Position numbers and translations under genes: made by a program. Of a DNA stretch of 64,000 nt, positions 53,662-63,574 are shown piece after piece. A model generated the notes under the pieces. The model did no database searches, had not been told where the DNA came from, and worked only from the letters and a program-made list of their open reading frames with translations. How positions within the stretch are numbered: position 1 is the first letter of the stretch; each line of letters opens with the position of its first letter. Location: assembly GCF_000312485.1 (NCBI RefSeq), contig NZ_HE997646.1, forward strand, positions 222,896 to 286,895, given 5' to 3'. Source of the DNA: Yersinia massiliensis CCUG 53443. Its GTDB lineage: Bacteria > Pseudomonadota > Gammaproteobacteria > Enterobacterales > Enterobacteriaceae.

Positions 53662-56600
53662 ATGTCTCATCGCAATACATTAAATACGCGCTTATTACCT
53701 TTATCTATTCTGATCTCTTCGCTGATAGCATCTGGAACAACTACGGCTACATCATCGATGCCTACAAAAAATAATATTTCTCCAAATGGCCCTCAGGTAA
53801 GTACAGGCAATGTCACTCAGGTGCCGACAGGCGGCTTTCAACGTATAGCTAATGGTGGAAGTTTCTTGCTTGGCTATAATCCGGTAGTGAGCACTAAATC
53901 TTCTACTGATGTACCAATGGAAGATATCTTCCCTGCCGGAGTGCCGATTACGCCCGAGATGATCGAAGAAGCTAAGCTTCAGATTGAGAAAGTAAAAGCG
54001 AGTAATGAGCGGACTATAAAAGATTATGAGAACCAATTATCCAAGTTAGCACCTAACGAGAAAGCACAAGCAACTAAAGACTTAGCCAAAATTAAAGATA
54101 GTCTTAATAAAAAAGTGGCGAATTTAGAAACTGCGCTGGCCTATGCAATAAATCCAAGCGATGAGAATAAAATTAAACTCACTGCAACTGCAAAAGATGT
54201 TTTTGTTGACAAAGTCAGTACCCAAGATGGGTTCACAACTGCAGAAGCAGAGTTGCTAGTTACCGCACACTTAGCCAATGATTTAACAGGACTTCCGTCA
54301 GAACTTAAACTGAAAGTAGAAGCCCTCCAAAAGCTGGATAACTATCTTAAGCAAGGTGTCATTACCCAAGAACAGAGAGAGAAGCTAGGCGCCAACTTAA
54401 ATGATAAACAGTCAGCCATTGCAGATACTGTTGCCTTTGGTAAACAAGTTACCAGTGGTACCCACGATGTCGCGGATAAAAGTAAGATCATTGCCAGCGT
54501 TATTACAGACAATGGCAAAATAGACCTTGCAGCAGGTGCACATGCCTTTGAAACCGTGATCACCGAAGGCACCATGATTAGTCGCGGTGGTAAGGACTTC
54601 AACACGCTGGTTGGTGCTAAGGGCCTGTTAGAATTGGCAGGAACCGACAAAGATAACCTCGCTAAATCCATTGATGCGAAAGTACTTGAAGGGGGTAATG
54701 TCACGGTCGGTGAGTTTGCTCAAATTAATAGCCTGAGCAGTACGAAAGGTAAGATAGAACTTAAAACCGGTGCCAGTGCCTCTAATACCACTATTGATGG
54801 TGGTACGCTGACAATTGAAGCTGGTGCTAAAGCAGAAAAAACAACGCTAATTGACGCGGCTCTGGATTTGATTGAAGGCGCAACGGCTAACCAAACGATC
54901 ATTGGCGCTGACAGTACTTTTACGCTTAAAAACAATGCGACCACCTCTGGAGCAATGTTGGAAGCTGACTCGAGTCAGTTTGTATTAGAGAGCGGTGCAT
55001 CAGCCACTTCATCCACGCTAAATAACGGTACGATGACTGTTAAATCTGGCGCTAGTGCTAAAGATACGACTGTACAAGGTAGCGAAGGAAGTGAACTGAT
55101 ACTCGAATCAGGAGCCAAAGCTGAAAAGACGACAGTGCACGGTCGAGTGAACGCATTCATCATCCAAACAGGTGCAGAAGCACTTGACACTAGTTTGTAT
55201 TTTGCCGAATTAAATCTAGAAAATGGCGCTAAAGCTGATGGTACCTTGCTGCTTGATGGCTCAAACTTCACTCTCTTCGACGGTGCAGAAACTAAAGATA
55301 CCAAAGTTCATAGCGGGACGTTTACTGTTAATACGAATGCGACGGCCAACACCACCACGGTTAATCGCGGTAAGTTCGACCTTGCTGGTACGGCTAACGA
55401 CACCCTACTCAACAACGGGGAGTTTAATGTTGCTGGTGGAGGCACTGCCAATAACACCACGGTTAAAGGCGGTAAATTCAGCGTGATGGAACGCGCTCAG
55501 GCCATGAAGCTTGAACTGGATGATGGTATTGCCATGATTGCCGGTCAGCTTAAGGACGCAACCTTAAATGGTGGTTCTGCTATCTTCGAAAAAACAGCGA
55601 AAATTAGCGGCACCATTGATAGCAAGGCAAACAGCGTTATTAGTGTGTATGAAGGCGCTAAAACAGCAGATGCCGACCTGAACTTAGGCGGTAACTTGCG
55701 GTTGATTGGCGCGAATGCACCACAGTCAGCGTTTCACCGTGCTGCAATGATAAATCCTGCACAGTTTGCCTTTAAAAATGTGACGCTGAACGGCGGCACG
55801 ATTGATATGAGCAGTACCAATACTCAGTTGACCATGGCATCACTGGCAGGCAATGGTAACTTCACCCTCGCGTCATCACTGTACAACCAAGCAAATGCGC
55901 CACTGAATGTTTTGGGTAATGCTAATGGTACATTTGATATTCAGATTAAGGACAATGGGGTCGCACCAACTAACCTGAAACTTATTAGTGTACAGGGTGC
56001 AAACAATGCCCGCTTTACACTCGGCAACGGTGCAGTGAACTTGGGTAACTACCTGCACACACTCGTTAGCGATGGACAAGGTGGTTTTAAACTGGTGGCT
56101 GACCTCACCAAGTTGACGCCAAGTACTGCGGGTGTTTTGGCTGTTGCTAATACCTTGCCAGTTATCTTTAACGCGGAGTTAAGCTCGATTCAAAATCGTT
56201 TGGATAAGCAAAGCACCTCTGGCAATAAAAGTGGCGTATGGGTTAATTACCTGAACGATAATTTTAAAGTCAGTGGCACGGCAGCGAATTTCGACCAAAA
56301 ACTCAGCGGTATGACCTTCGGTGGTGATAAAGCCATTGAAATTGGTGATTCAGTGCTAAACGTGGGCGGTTTCGGCAGCTACAGTAACTCAGATATCAAA
56401 TCTGATTACCAAAGCAGCGGCAGTGTGAAAAGTAACTCACTGGGTGCTTATGCGCAGTATTTAACCAATAACGGCTATTACCTGAATGGTGTGTTGAAGG
56501 CAAACCAATTTAAGCAGAAGCTGAATATTGCCTCGCAGAGTCACAGCGCAAATGGTAATGCCAACATCTCCGGTCTGGGCATCGCGGTAAAAGCGGGCAA

Positions 56601-57015
56601 ACATATCAATCTTGATGCAGCGTATATTTCGCCTTATGTTGCACTGAGCACCTTTACTTCAGGCAAGAGTTCGTCCGAGTTGTCTAACGGCATGAAAGTA
56701 GAGAATAAAGGTTCGAGTAACACAATGGGGACTATTGGTATGAACACTGGTTACCGCTTCGTATTGAACAACGGCGCTGAAATCAAGCCATATGCACTGT
56801 TGTCGTTTGATCAAGATCTGAAGGCGAGCAACGATGTGATGATCAACAACGAAATGTTTGATAACAGCCGTAAAGGAACTCGAATCAATGCCGGTCTGGG
56901 CGCTAACGTGAATGTGACGAAAAACCTGTCTGTCGGTTCTGAAGTTAAGGTGTCTAAAGGCAAAAACGTTGATACTCCGGTCACTATCAACCTCGGTGTC
57001 GCTTATACCTTCTAA
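53662..57015 (+). CDS. AIDA-type (type Va) autotransporter adhesin
   Basis: 1117 residues. A signal peptide (residues 1 to about 30) is followed by a helical, Lys/Glu-rich region (about 95-260, with QIEKVKASNERTIKDYENQL), then a passenger built of about 20-residue repeats of the form GA-x-A-x-x-T-T-x-x-G (about 285-640). The C-terminal beta-barrel (about 855-1117) begins SGVWVNYLNDNFKVSG and ends VAYTF with the terminal Phe used by the BAM complex. It resembles AIDA-I/pertactin-type adhesins and may be the positional counterpart of Yersinia Yap proteins such as YapC; that assignment is from memory. The ribosome site AGGA is 12 nt from the ATG. It is an insertion in a core region. Confidence 0.88.
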   Translation: MSHRNTLNTRLLPLSILISSLIASGTTTATSSMPTKNNISPNGPQVSTGNVTQVPTGGFQRIANGGSFLLGYNPVVSTKSSTDVPMEDIFPAGVPITPEMIEEAKLQIEKVKASNERTIKDYENQLSKLAPNEKAQATKDLAKIKDSLNKKVANLETALAYAINPSDENKIKLTATAKDVFVDKVSTQDGFTTAEAELLVTAHLANDLTGLPSELKLKVEALQKLDNYLKQGVITQEQREKLGANLNDKQSAIADTVAFGKQVTSGTHDVADKSKIIASVITDNGKIDLAAGAHAFETVITEGTMISRGGKDFNTLVGAKGLLELAGTDKDNLAKSIDAKVLEGGNVTVGEFAQINSLSSTKGKIELKTGASASNTTIDGGTLTIEAGAKAEKTTLIDAALDLIEGATANQTIIGADSTFTLKNNATTSGAMLEADSSQFVLESGASATSSTLNNGTMTVKSGASAKDTTVQGSEGSELILESGAKAEKTTVHGRVNAFIIQTGAEALDTSLYFAELNLENGAKADGTLLLDGSNFTLFDGAETKDTKVHSGTFTVNTNATANTTTVNRGKFDLAGTANDTLLNNGEFNVAGGGTANNTTVKGGKFSVMERAQAMKLELDDGIAMIAGQLKDATLNGGSAIFEKTAKISGTIDSKANSVISVYEGAKTADADLNLGGNLRLIGANAPQSAFHRAAMINPAQFAFKNVTLNGGTIDMSSTNTQLTMASLAGNGNFTLASSLYNQANAPLNVLGNANGTFDIQIKDNGVAPTNLKLISVQGANNARFTLGNGAVNLGNYLHTLVSDGQGGFKLVADLTKLTPSTAGVLAVANTLPVIFNAELSSIQNRLDKQSTSGNKSGVWVNYLNDNFKVSGTAANFDQKLSGMTFGGDKAIEIGDSVLNVGGFGSYSNSDIKSDYQSSGSVKSNSLGAYAQYLTNNGYYLNGVLKANQFKQKLNIASQSHSANGNANISGLGIAVKAGKHINLDAAYISPYVALSTFTSGKSSSELSNGMKVENKGSSNTMGTIGMNTGYRFVLNNGAEIKPYALLSFDQDLKASNDVMINNEMFDNSRKGTRINAGLGANVNVTKNLSVGSEVKVSKGKNVDTPVTINLGVAYTF

Positions 57016-57100
57016 ATCGCTCACTAAGTTCTTCATGTAGCCATAAGAACTGAGTGTTGTCAGAACGATTGATTGTGATAAAACAATTTATTGTGATTAA

Positions 57101-57125
57101 AAAAGGGAGCCATGATGGCTCCCTT
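57101..57125. terminator. Bidirectional terminator, autotransporter / sseB
   Basis: AAAGGGAGCCAT, G, ATGGCTCCCTTT: a perfect 12-bp stem with A and T runs on either side, between two convergent genes. Confidence 0.9.
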
Positions 57126-57192
57126 TCTATTGGCGCTTATTGGGCTAACCTATTTCTGATTGAAAATAGCACAGCCCTACTCTCCATTATTC

Positions 57193-58071
57193 CTAATGGC
57201 TAGTAGATGGAATCACATTCCTCAGCCAACTGCCCCATCTGCGTTGGTAAAATGCTTGGGTATGGGTCATCAGATAATGGCTGACACCACGCTCCTTCTC
57301 ACTCACCAGACAAAAATCGACAGGGCTATCGTCCGGTGCGTGGTCGCTGGCAACATTGCCGGCCTCTTGAATCAACTGGTCAATCTCATCTTCAGGACCA
57401 TCCACTTCTAGCCCAACCAGTAAGTTCGGTTTCTCGTCCACACTCTTATCATGCATCAGTGCCAAAAATGCTCGCCGCACAGGTTTACGCTGGCTGAATA
57501 GCTGTATTAGCGCGTCAACCATAGCTGAAGGGTACTCTTCTGGCTGCCCTAGCAGGATTTGACTCTCTTTATCGACAGTCATTTCAGCAGGCTGAGCGAC
57601 ACCACCATTTTCCAATAACATGGCGACTTCTTGCGGCCAAAACTCTTTGCCATGCTCTGATTTTGGATTCAAAAACAGGTGTGCGCCCTGTGTCATTTCG
57701 AATAACACTCGCACCGGCATCGCGATAAAAGGCTGTTTTTCGGCATTAAGAGGTTGGTCTTCGGCGAGATCCAGCGCCTGCTGCAACACCTCTATCGAAG
57801 TGAAGAAGGGAATGACAGATTCACCGTCCTGTTTTTCCCAATGCAAAATATTCACCCCATTAGCCGCCGTGAATGTCATCTCATCGTCTTCATCACTTTG
57901 CGCTGAGTTATCCACCAGCACTAAGACGGTGGCATCCAGTAAAGCGCGGAAAAAAGCGATGCGATGAATCGATGTCGTCGCGGCCAGTTTTAGCAGAGAT
58001 TCTAAACTTTGGTCATCATCATGGTGGTGATGATCGTGGTTATCATCAATGGGGGGTTGCGGCAAACTCAT
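57193..58071 (-). CDS. sseB: Enhanced serine sensitivity protein SseB
   Basis: SseB family; overexpression in E. coli increases serine sensitivity, and the molecular role is unclear. It matches E. coli SseB across the core: HRIAFFRALLDATVLV near residue 36, LHWEKQDGESVIPFFTS near 75 and MPVRVLFEMTQGAHLFLNPK near 113. The 292 residues exceed the E. coli protein (258). Part of the excess is an N-terminal His/Asp-rich run (DDNHDHHHHDDD, residues 9-20) that could bind metal. It is followed upstream by pepB on the same strand, 149 nt away. Confidence 0.93.
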   Translation of the reverse strand: MSLPQPPIDDNHDHHHHDDDQSLESLLKLAATTSIHRIAFFRALLDATVLVLVDNSAQSDEDDEMTFTAANGVNILHWEKQDGESVIPFFTSIEVLQQALDLAEDQPLNAEKQPFIAMPVRVLFEMTQGAHLFLNPKSEHGKEFWPQEVAMLLENGGVAQPAEMTVDKESQILLGQPEEYPSAMVDALIQLFSQRKPVRRAFLALMHDKSVDEKPNLLVGLEVDGPEDEIDQLIQEAGNVASDHAPDDSPVDFCLVSEKERGVSHYLMTHTQAFYQRRWGSWLRNVIPSTSH

Positions 58072-58220
58072 GCTCTACTCCGGAGATTGACGGGGCGACT
58101 GCACCGATGGGCGCTCCGACGGCTCACGCCGTTACGACCCATCCGGCACATTTCCCCGCCGATTAACGTTGGTATCTGTCTGAGGGGCACAAAGCCGCCC
58201 CCGCTGATCTTTATAAAAAA

Positions 58221-59516
58221 CTATTTTGCCTTCGCTAACAATAAATTGGCAATGGTACGCACCCCTAATCCTGTCGCACCGGCAGACCACTGATCAACTG
58301 CCCCTTTACGGTAAGTAGCTGAGCAATCAATGTGCAGCCAGCCTTGCTGGTAATTTTTCACAAAATGCGACAAGAAGGCTGCGGCAGTACTAGCACCAGC
58401 ACTGTATGCGGCACCCGCCACATTATTCAATTCAGCAAAATTAGACGGTAACTGGCTACGATGGAATTCAGCCAAAGGCAAGCGCCAGAAGGGTTCATGC
58501 TCACTTTTCGCGCTGTTTAACAGCTCTTGCGCCAGCTCATCATCAAAGCTGAACAATGCATGATAATCATTACCCAAAGCGGTTTTCGCCGCACCGGTTA
58601 AGGTCGCTGCATCAATAATCAATGGGGCTTTTTGCTCAGAAGCATCAATCAGGCCATCGGCCAAGACCAAACGCCCTTCAGCATCGGTATTCATGATCTC
58701 GACCGTTTTGCCATTACGGTAACGAATGATATCGCCCAACTTAAAAGCATTGCCGCTCACCATATTATCTGCGCAACAGAGGTAGAGCTTCACACGTTCT
58801 TTTAGCCCGCGAGCCACCGCCAATGCCAATGCACCCGTCACGGTTGCTGCGCCCCCCATATCGGATTTCATGGAATCCATAAATGCGCTCTGTTTCAGGC
58901 TGTAACCACCTGAATCAAAGGTAATTCCTTTCCCCACCAAGCAGGCCATGACGGGCGCCTCTGGATTGCCGGTCGGGTTGTAGTCCAACGCCAAGAGTAC
59001 CGGCGCACGATCAGAGCCACGCCCGACGGTATAAATCCCCGCGTAGCCTTGCTCGCGTAAATCTTCACCTTTAGTGATACGGTAGGTGACCGCATCGCAG
59101 GAAACAGCACACATCAAATCAATGGCATTTTTAGCCAGTTGCTCGGGACCTAAGTCTTCTGCTGGCGCATTAATGGTGTCACGTACCCAATCGATAATTT
59201 TAAGACGTTGTTCAAGTTCAGTTTTTTCATTCTCTGGCAGTTCTGCCCACTCAACGCTACGCTGACCTTTTGGTCCACGGAACCCTTGCCAAAATGCCCA
59301 GCTTTGCTCCAGCCCCCAGCCTTCACCGGCCAGCTTAACCTGCTTAATCCCTTGCCCATCAACCTTGCGGGCAGCACGTTGGATAGTACTTAACTTGTCG
59401 TTAGCACTCAGATGAATGGTCATGCCTTCTGTATTGGTACTGAGTAGCGCTTTCTCGCCCCAGCGAGCATCTGCTGGGCTATCGGATAAGGAGATTTGCA
59501 TCATTTCTGTTGTCAT
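58221..59516 (-). CDS. pepB: Peptidase B (M17 leucyl aminopeptidase family)
   Basis: Cytosolic metallo-aminopeptidase of family M17. The metal-binding and catalytic signature [14 protein letters not shown] lies near residues 277-290, [14 protein letters not shown] near 200-213 and MKSDMGGAA near 222. ATG 59516 follows GAGG by six bases and gives 431 residues (E. coli 427). The ATG at 59531 is too close to the ribosome site. It lies upstream of sseB and downstream of the isc operon. Confidence 0.96.
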   Translation of the reverse strand: MTTEMMQISLSDSPADARWGEKALLSTNTEGMTIHLSANDKLSTIQRAARKVDGQGIKQVKLAGEGWGLEQSWAFWQGFRGPKGQRSVEWAELPENEKTELEQRLKIIDWVRDTINAPAEDLGPEQLAKNAIDLMCAVSCDAVTYRITKGEDLREQGYAGIYTVGRGSDRAPVLLALDYNPTGNPEAPVMACLVGKGITFDSGGYSLKQSAFMDSMKSDMGGAATVTGALALAVARGLKERVKLYLCCADNMVSGNAFKLGDIIRYRNGKTVEIMNTDAEGRLVLADGLIDASEQKAPLIIDAATLTGAAKTALGNDYHALFSFDDELAQELLNSAKSEHEPFWRLPLAEFHRSQLPSNFAELNNVAGAAYSAGASTAAAFLSHFVKNYQQGWLHIDCSATYRKGAVDQWSAGATGLGVRTIANLLLAKAK

Positions 59517-59705
59517 AGACGACCTCGTCATTATTATTTTTTGCTGTTAGTCAGCTGATTATACGTGGCACTGTGTAAGCCACGGCGAAACAAAATTTTC
59601 TATCGAACGATCAAACTTTTCTAGCGAACACTTTACGCTAAAAAACGCCATCGGTTAGATATAAAGTAGCGGATAAAAAGTAACAGAAAGAAAAAAGTAG
59701 CAGAA

Positions 59706-59730
59706 AGAAAAAAGGCCGCTTACGCGACCC
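59706..59730 (-). terminator. Terminator of the isc operon
   Basis: GGTCGC, loop GTAA, GCGGCC (one wobble) on the minus strand, followed by TTTTTTC; it begins 9 nt past the iscX stop. Adjacent on the pepB side is a short imperfect direct repeat AAAGTARCAGAAAGAAAAA present twice (about 59675-59711). Confidence 0.8.
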
Positions 59731-59738
59731 TTATCTGC

Positions 59739-59939
59739 TTACTCAAATTCATCTAACCAGACCAATAAGATAGCTTCTAGCACTTTTTCATTCGATCCCT
59801 GTGGATCGTCATCAAAATCTTCCAGATCACAAATCCACTGATGCATATCAGTAAAACGCACCGTTTTAGGATCGGTATCGGGAAATTGGTCGTACAGGGC
59901 TTCACCAATCTCGCGTGTATCTCGCCACGTTAAGCTCAT
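59739..59939 (-). CDS. iscX: Fe-S cluster assembly protein IscX
   Basis: Small acidic protein (66 residues, identical in length to E. coli IscX/YfhJ) that binds IscS and iron and tunes cluster assembly. It starts [20 protein letters not shown]; the conserved acidic face is [12 protein letters not shown] 59939 follows GGGAG by seven bases and lies 1 nt after the fdx stop; the longer upstream frame overlaps fdx and is rejected. It is the last gene of the isc operon. Confidence 0.95.
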   Translation of the reverse strand: MSLTWRDTREIGEALYDQFPDTDPKTVRFTDMHQWICDLEDFDDDPQGSNEKVLEAILLVWLDEFE

Positions 59940-59940
59940 T

Positions 59941-60276
59941 TTAGTGCTCCCGCGCATGGTTAATCGTATAGCGAGGGATCTCAACCACCAGATCTTCGTC
60001 AGTCACTCGGGCCTGACAGCTCAAGCGGCTTTCCGGTTCCAGACCCCACGCTTTATCCAACATGTCATCTTCCAACTCGCTGCTTTCTGGCAGAGAATCG
60101 AAACCCTCTCGTACCACACAGTGGCAAGTGGTGCAGGCACAAGATTTCTCACACGCATGCTCGATATCAATACCATTACGCAAGGCGACGTCCAGTATCG
60201 TCTCGCCTTGAGTTGCTTCCAGTACTGCGCCATCCGGGCAAAGGTCTTTATGGGGCAGAAATACTATTTTGGGCAT
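59941..60276 (-). CDS. fdx: [2Fe-2S] ferredoxin of the ISC system
   Basis: Adrenodoxin-type ferredoxin supplying electrons for Fe-S assembly on IscU. The cluster ligands are seen in [12 protein letters not shown] (about residues 42-53) and in LSCQARV near 87. Length 111 matches E. coli Fdx. It is 2 nt downstream of hscA and 1 nt upstream of iscX, so the three genes form a tight unit. Confidence 0.97.
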   Translation of the reverse strand: MPKIVFLPHKDLCPDGAVLEATQGETILDVALRNGIDIEHACEKSCACTTCHCVVREGFDSLPESSELEDDMLDKAWGLEPESRLSCQARVTDEDLVVEIPRYTINHAREH

Positions 60277-60278
60277 GA

Positions 60279-62129
60279 TTAAACCTCATCCACTGAATGG
60301 CCAGCCAAAGCACGGCGAATGGAGTCATCCATCCGGCGCGCGGCAAAATCTTGCGTTTGTGCATCTAACGCCTTGATCGCAGCTTCGATTGCGTTCGGGT
60401 CATTGCCCTGCATCTGCTGCTGTAATAACGTCATCGCTTGAGCGATAGCCGTACTTTCTTGCTCACTGAGTAATGCGGCGTCTTGCGCCAATGCGCCTTG
60501 CAAACTTTCCAGCACACGGGCGCCTTCGACGCGTTGTTCCGCTAACTTACGCGCACTGATATCTTCATGCGCATTCGCCATCGAATCTTTAATCATATTG
60601 GCAATTTCATCATCCGTTAGCCCGTAGGAGGGTTTCACCTGAATCGATGCCTCAACGCCAGTGGATTTCTCCATTGCCGTAACACTTAATAAGCCATCTG
60701 CATCCACTTGGAAAGTGACGCGAATATGCGCGCCACCCGCAGGCAGCGGTGGCAAGCCGCGCAAGGTGAAACGCGCTAATGAACGGCAGTCTTGTACCAG
60801 TTCACGCTCACCTTGCAGCACGTGAATCATCATCGCGCTTTGGCCATCTTTAAAGGTGGTGAATTCTTGCGCGCGGGCAGCAGGGATCGTGGTGTTACGT
60901 GGGATCACTTTCTCCACCAATCCCCCCATGGTTTCCAGCCCCAATGAGAGTGGGATAACATCCAGCAGCAGCATGTCGCTGTCGGGTTTATTCCCCACCA
61001 GAATGTCAGCCTGAATCGCGGCACCAATAGCGACCACTTTATCGGGATCAATGGAAGTCAGTGGCGTGCGGCCAAAGAACTGCCCTACTTGTTCACGCAC
61101 CAGCGGAACACGGGTTGAGCCTCCCACCATAACCACTTGCAGTACTTCGTCAGCAGTGACACCTGCATCTTTCAACGTGCGACGACAAGCCATTAATGTA
61201 CGTTTGACCAGTGAGGCGATCAAAGCCTCAAACTGTGCCCGCGTAACCTGTCCTTGCCAACCCGCCACAGAGACGTCGGCAACATCGGCATCACTCAAGG
61301 TAATCTTGGTCGCAATGGCCGCATCAAGGAGTTGCCGCTGGATACCATGATCAGCGCGGGAATCGATACCTGCTTGCTCACGTAGCCAGTCTGCCAATAG
61401 ATGATCGAAATCATCACCACCTAATGCGGAATCACCGCCCGTGGCCAGCACTTCAAACACACCACGGCTAAGACGCAAAATAGAAATATCGAAGGTGCCG
61501 CCCCCGAGATCGTATACGGCAATCACCCCTTCTTGGCCTGAATCCAGACCGTATGCGATTGCCGCTGCCGTAGGCTCATTGAGCAAACGCAACACATGCA
61601 GCCCAGCCAAACGCGCGGCGTCTTTTGTGCCTTGACGTTGAGCATCATCAAAATAGGCAGGAACAGTGATCACGACACCATCAAGTAAGCCTTCCAACGC
61701 AGCTTGTGCACGCTGTGCCAACGCTTTGAGGATATCCGCAGACACTTGGATAGGATTGACCCATCCAGCCGCGGTCTGGATCATCGGTAAGCCGTTCTCG
61801 CTCGGTTGGAATTGATAAGGCAGATTAGGGTAACGCTGCACAATATCGGCCAAAGAGCGGCCCATCATGCGTTTGACTGAACTGATCGTATTGACGGGAT
61901 CCTGCGCGGCGAACTCACGCGCATGCCAACCGACATCAATACCATTTTGTTGATAGTGCACCACAGAGGGCAAGAGGTCCCGCTGCTGTTCATCGACCAG
62001 CGTTTGCGCTTTACCGCTACGCACGGTGGCAACCAAAGAGTTGGTAGTGCCTAAATCTATCCCAGCAGCCAACCGACGTTGATGCGGGGCCGCCGTTAAA
62101 CCAGGCTCACTAATTTGTAATAAGGCCAT
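60279..62129 (-). CDS. hscA: Fe-S assembly Hsp70 chaperone HscA
   Basis: Specialised Hsp70 that binds the LPPVK motif of IscU and drives cluster release. The ATPase domain shows [14 protein letters not shown] (residues 24-37), [17 protein letters not shown] near 158, [13 protein letters not shown] near 210 and [19 protein letters not shown] near 336. The C-terminal substrate domain follows from about 390. Length 616 equals E. coli. It lies 182 nt after hscB; in E. coli the two are almost adjacent. Confidence 0.97.
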   Translation of the reverse strand: MALLQISEPGLTAAPHQRRLAAGIDLGTTNSLVATVRSGKAQTLVDEQQRDLLPSVVHYQQNGIDVGWHAREFAAQDPVNTISSVKRMMGRSLADIVQRYPNLPYQFQPSENGLPMIQTAAGWVNPIQVSADILKALAQRAQAALEGLLDGVVITVPAYFDDAQRQGTKDAARLAGLHVLRLLNEPTAAAIAYGLDSGQEGVIAVYDLGGGTFDISILRLSRGVFEVLATGGDSALGGDDFDHLLADWLREQAGIDSRADHGIQRQLLDAAIATKITLSDADVADVSVAGWQGQVTRAQFEALIASLVKRTLMACRRTLKDAGVTADEVLQVVMVGGSTRVPLVREQVGQFFGRTPLTSIDPDKVVAIGAAIQADILVGNKPDSDMLLLDVIPLSLGLETMGGLVEKVIPRNTTIPAARAQEFTTFKDGQSAMMIHVLQGERELVQDCRSLARFTLRGLPPLPAGGAHIRVTFQVDADGLLSVTAMEKSTGVEASIQVKPSYGLTDDEIANMIKDSMANAHEDISARKLAEQRVEGARVLESLQGALAQDAALLSEQESTAIAQAMTLLQQQMQGNDPNAIEAAIKALDAQTQDFAARRMDDSIRRALAGHSVDEV

Positions 62130-62154
62130 GTTGAGCTTCCATCAATCATGAGTC

Positions 62155-62197
62155 TATAGCTATACCGGTGATAAATTACAGGCCATATATAGCTATA
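62155..62197. repeat. Paired TATAGCTATA palindromes in the hscB-hscA gap
   Basis: The 10-bp perfect palindrome TATAGCTATA occurs at 62155-62164 and 62188-62197, 33 bp apart (about three helical turns), between hscB and hscA. The rest of this 182-bp gap (62130-62311) is AT-rich, with an eight-base T run on the hscA strand after TGTCGCGACAG. This suggests an internal regulatory site or promoter. Confidence 0.5.
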
Positions 62198-62311
62198 AAA
62201 AAAACTGTCGCGACATGCTCTAATAAGAATTCATTCAGCATTTTGGTAACCAACAAATTGAATTTTATTTATTTTTATCAATATGTTGCATGCTATTTAT
62301 GCATAAGCTGC

Positions 62312-62836
62312 TTACGCAAAATCATCAAACAACCGCTCTTCTAACTGTTCTACTTGCTGCTGCAGTTTATCCAGAAAACGTAATTTTCGGACTGTATCCG
62401 CCGCAGGTTCCCACTGCTGTTGAGCCAACTGCTCGACCATTTGCTGAGTACGTGTTTGTGTCATCAGAGCCAGTCGGTCGTTGAATGCCACGAGCTGGGC
62501 TTCGGCATCAGGTTGGCGTTCGATAGCATCAAGCTCTTCACGCAACTCCAACTGCTCCATCAAAAACGCAGTATCGCGCATGGTGTGCTGTTCGTTGCCT
62601 AAATCAAACCCCTGCAAAGATAGCATATACTCAGCCCGTTTTAACGGGTGCTTCAAGGTTTGGTAAGCATCATTGATAGTCGCGGCTTGTTGCAATGAAG
62701 CCAAACGCTCGCGTTCAGGCTGGTTTGCAAAACGGTCTGGATGGAATTGGCGCTGCAATTCTTGATAGCGGGTAGTGAGTTGGGTACCGTCAACCTGATA
62801 GCTAGCGGGTAACCCGAATAATGTAAAATAATCCAT
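62312..62836 (-). CDS. hscB: Fe-S assembly J-domain co-chaperone HscB
   Basis: J-domain protein that brings IscU to HscA and stimulates its ATPase. The N-terminal J domain starts [16 protein letters not shown] and contains the HPD motif in [16 protein letters not shown] near residues 31-46. The C-terminal three-helix bundle binds IscU. Length 174 compares with 171 in E. coli. A 185-bp gap with tandem repeats separates it from iscA. Confidence 0.96.
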   Translation of the reverse strand: MDYFTLFGLPASYQVDGTQLTTRYQELQRQFHPDRFANQPERERLASLQQAATINDAYQTLKHPLKRAEYMLSLQGFDLGNEQHTMRDTAFLMEQLELREELDAIERQPDAEAQLVAFNDRLALMTQTRTQQMVEQLAQQQWEPAADTVRKLRFLDKLQQQVEQLEERLFDDFA

Positions 62837-62973
62837 AGCTTGCTCTGGAGGTTGTCACTCTTCGTCATTAAAGCCGCAAGTGTTAGCTCGCGGCTTCACA
62901 GTCATACCAATGACGGCGAGTCGATGTAAAGCATCAAATGCCCGAGGCAGGAACGAAACCGAAATGAGGTTTT

Positions 62974-63030
62974 AACGCTTTCATGAGACGTTAAAGCATT
63001 GATTAGGCGTTAACGCTTTAATTAGACGTT
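62974..63030. repeat. Three 19-bp tandem repeats overlapping the iscA stop
   Basis: AACGCTTTCATGAGACGTT (62974-62992), AAAGCATTGATTAGGCGTT (62993-63011) and AACGCTTTAATTAGACGTT (63012-63030) are contiguous, imperfect 19-bp repeats. The third covers the last two codons and the stop of iscA, so the array probably arose by duplication of the gene end. Confidence 0.75.
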
Positions 63031-63345
63031 AAAACTTTCGCCACATCCACACTCATTTGAGACGTTCGGGTTGTTGAACTTAAAGCCTTCGTTCAGCCCC
63101 TCTTTGACGAAATCCAGCTCAGTACCGTCAAGATAGACCATGCTTTTGCCGTCGATGATCACTTTCACGCCTTTGTCTTCAAAAACGATATCGTCATCGT
63201 TCATTTCATCAACAAATTCCAGCACATACGCCATTCCAGAACAGCCCGAAGTTCTCACACCCAAGCGCAGACCTAAGCCTTTACCACGGTGACTTAAAAA
63301 GGCGCTGACCCGTTGTGCAGCACTGTCGCTGATTGATATCGACAT
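63022..63345 (-). CDS. iscA: Fe-S cluster assembly protein IscA
   Basis: A-type Fe-S carrier that passes clusters to apoproteins. The three conserved cysteines are visible in [12 protein letters not shown] near residue 35 and in the C-terminal NECGCGESF (residues 99 and 101). Length 107 equals E. coli. The start ATG is normal, but the upstream gap to iscU is 229 bp and holds an ERIC remnant, whereas in E. coli iscU and iscA are close together. Confidence 0.97.
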   Translation of the reverse strand: MSISISDSAAQRVSAFLSHRGKGLGLRLGVRTSGCSGMAYVLEFVDEMNDDDIVFEDKGVKVIIDGKSMVYLDGTELDFVKEGLNEGFKFNNPNVSNECGCGESFNV

Positions 63346-63394
63346 ACAACAACCTCAACTCTGAAAACCCACTCATACCCTGCTCATCGTTCAA

Positions 63395-63485
63395 GTGACA
63401 GGTGTATTGGCGACTCTCGCAGCTCCGAATCACTGACTGATGCAAGCTCATCGGGTTATCTAACGTGTCGCCTTCCTGCCCCCTA
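63395..63485 (-). repeat. ERIC remnant in the iscU-iscA gap
   Basis: On the minus strand AACCCGATGAGCTTGCATCA and GTCAGTGATTCGGAGCTGCG match the central hairpin of the ERIC copies at 8.2 and 12.3 kb; the outer ends are diverged. It lies within the isc operon and would be transcribed between iscU and iscA. Confidence 0.75.
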
Positions 63486-63574
63486 AATCTTTTTGGGCAT
63501 AGACTCAGTGAATGAATACTGAGTTAAGAATGAGCTAGTGATTAATGACCTATTTTACAACTACATGTTCGCAA

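Noticed and set aside
54342-54704. 120-codon and other minus-strand ORFs within the autotransporter gene
   Set aside because: Antisense frames of repetitive passenger DNA with Ser/Ala/Val-rich products and no ribosome sites; they follow from the repeat composition.
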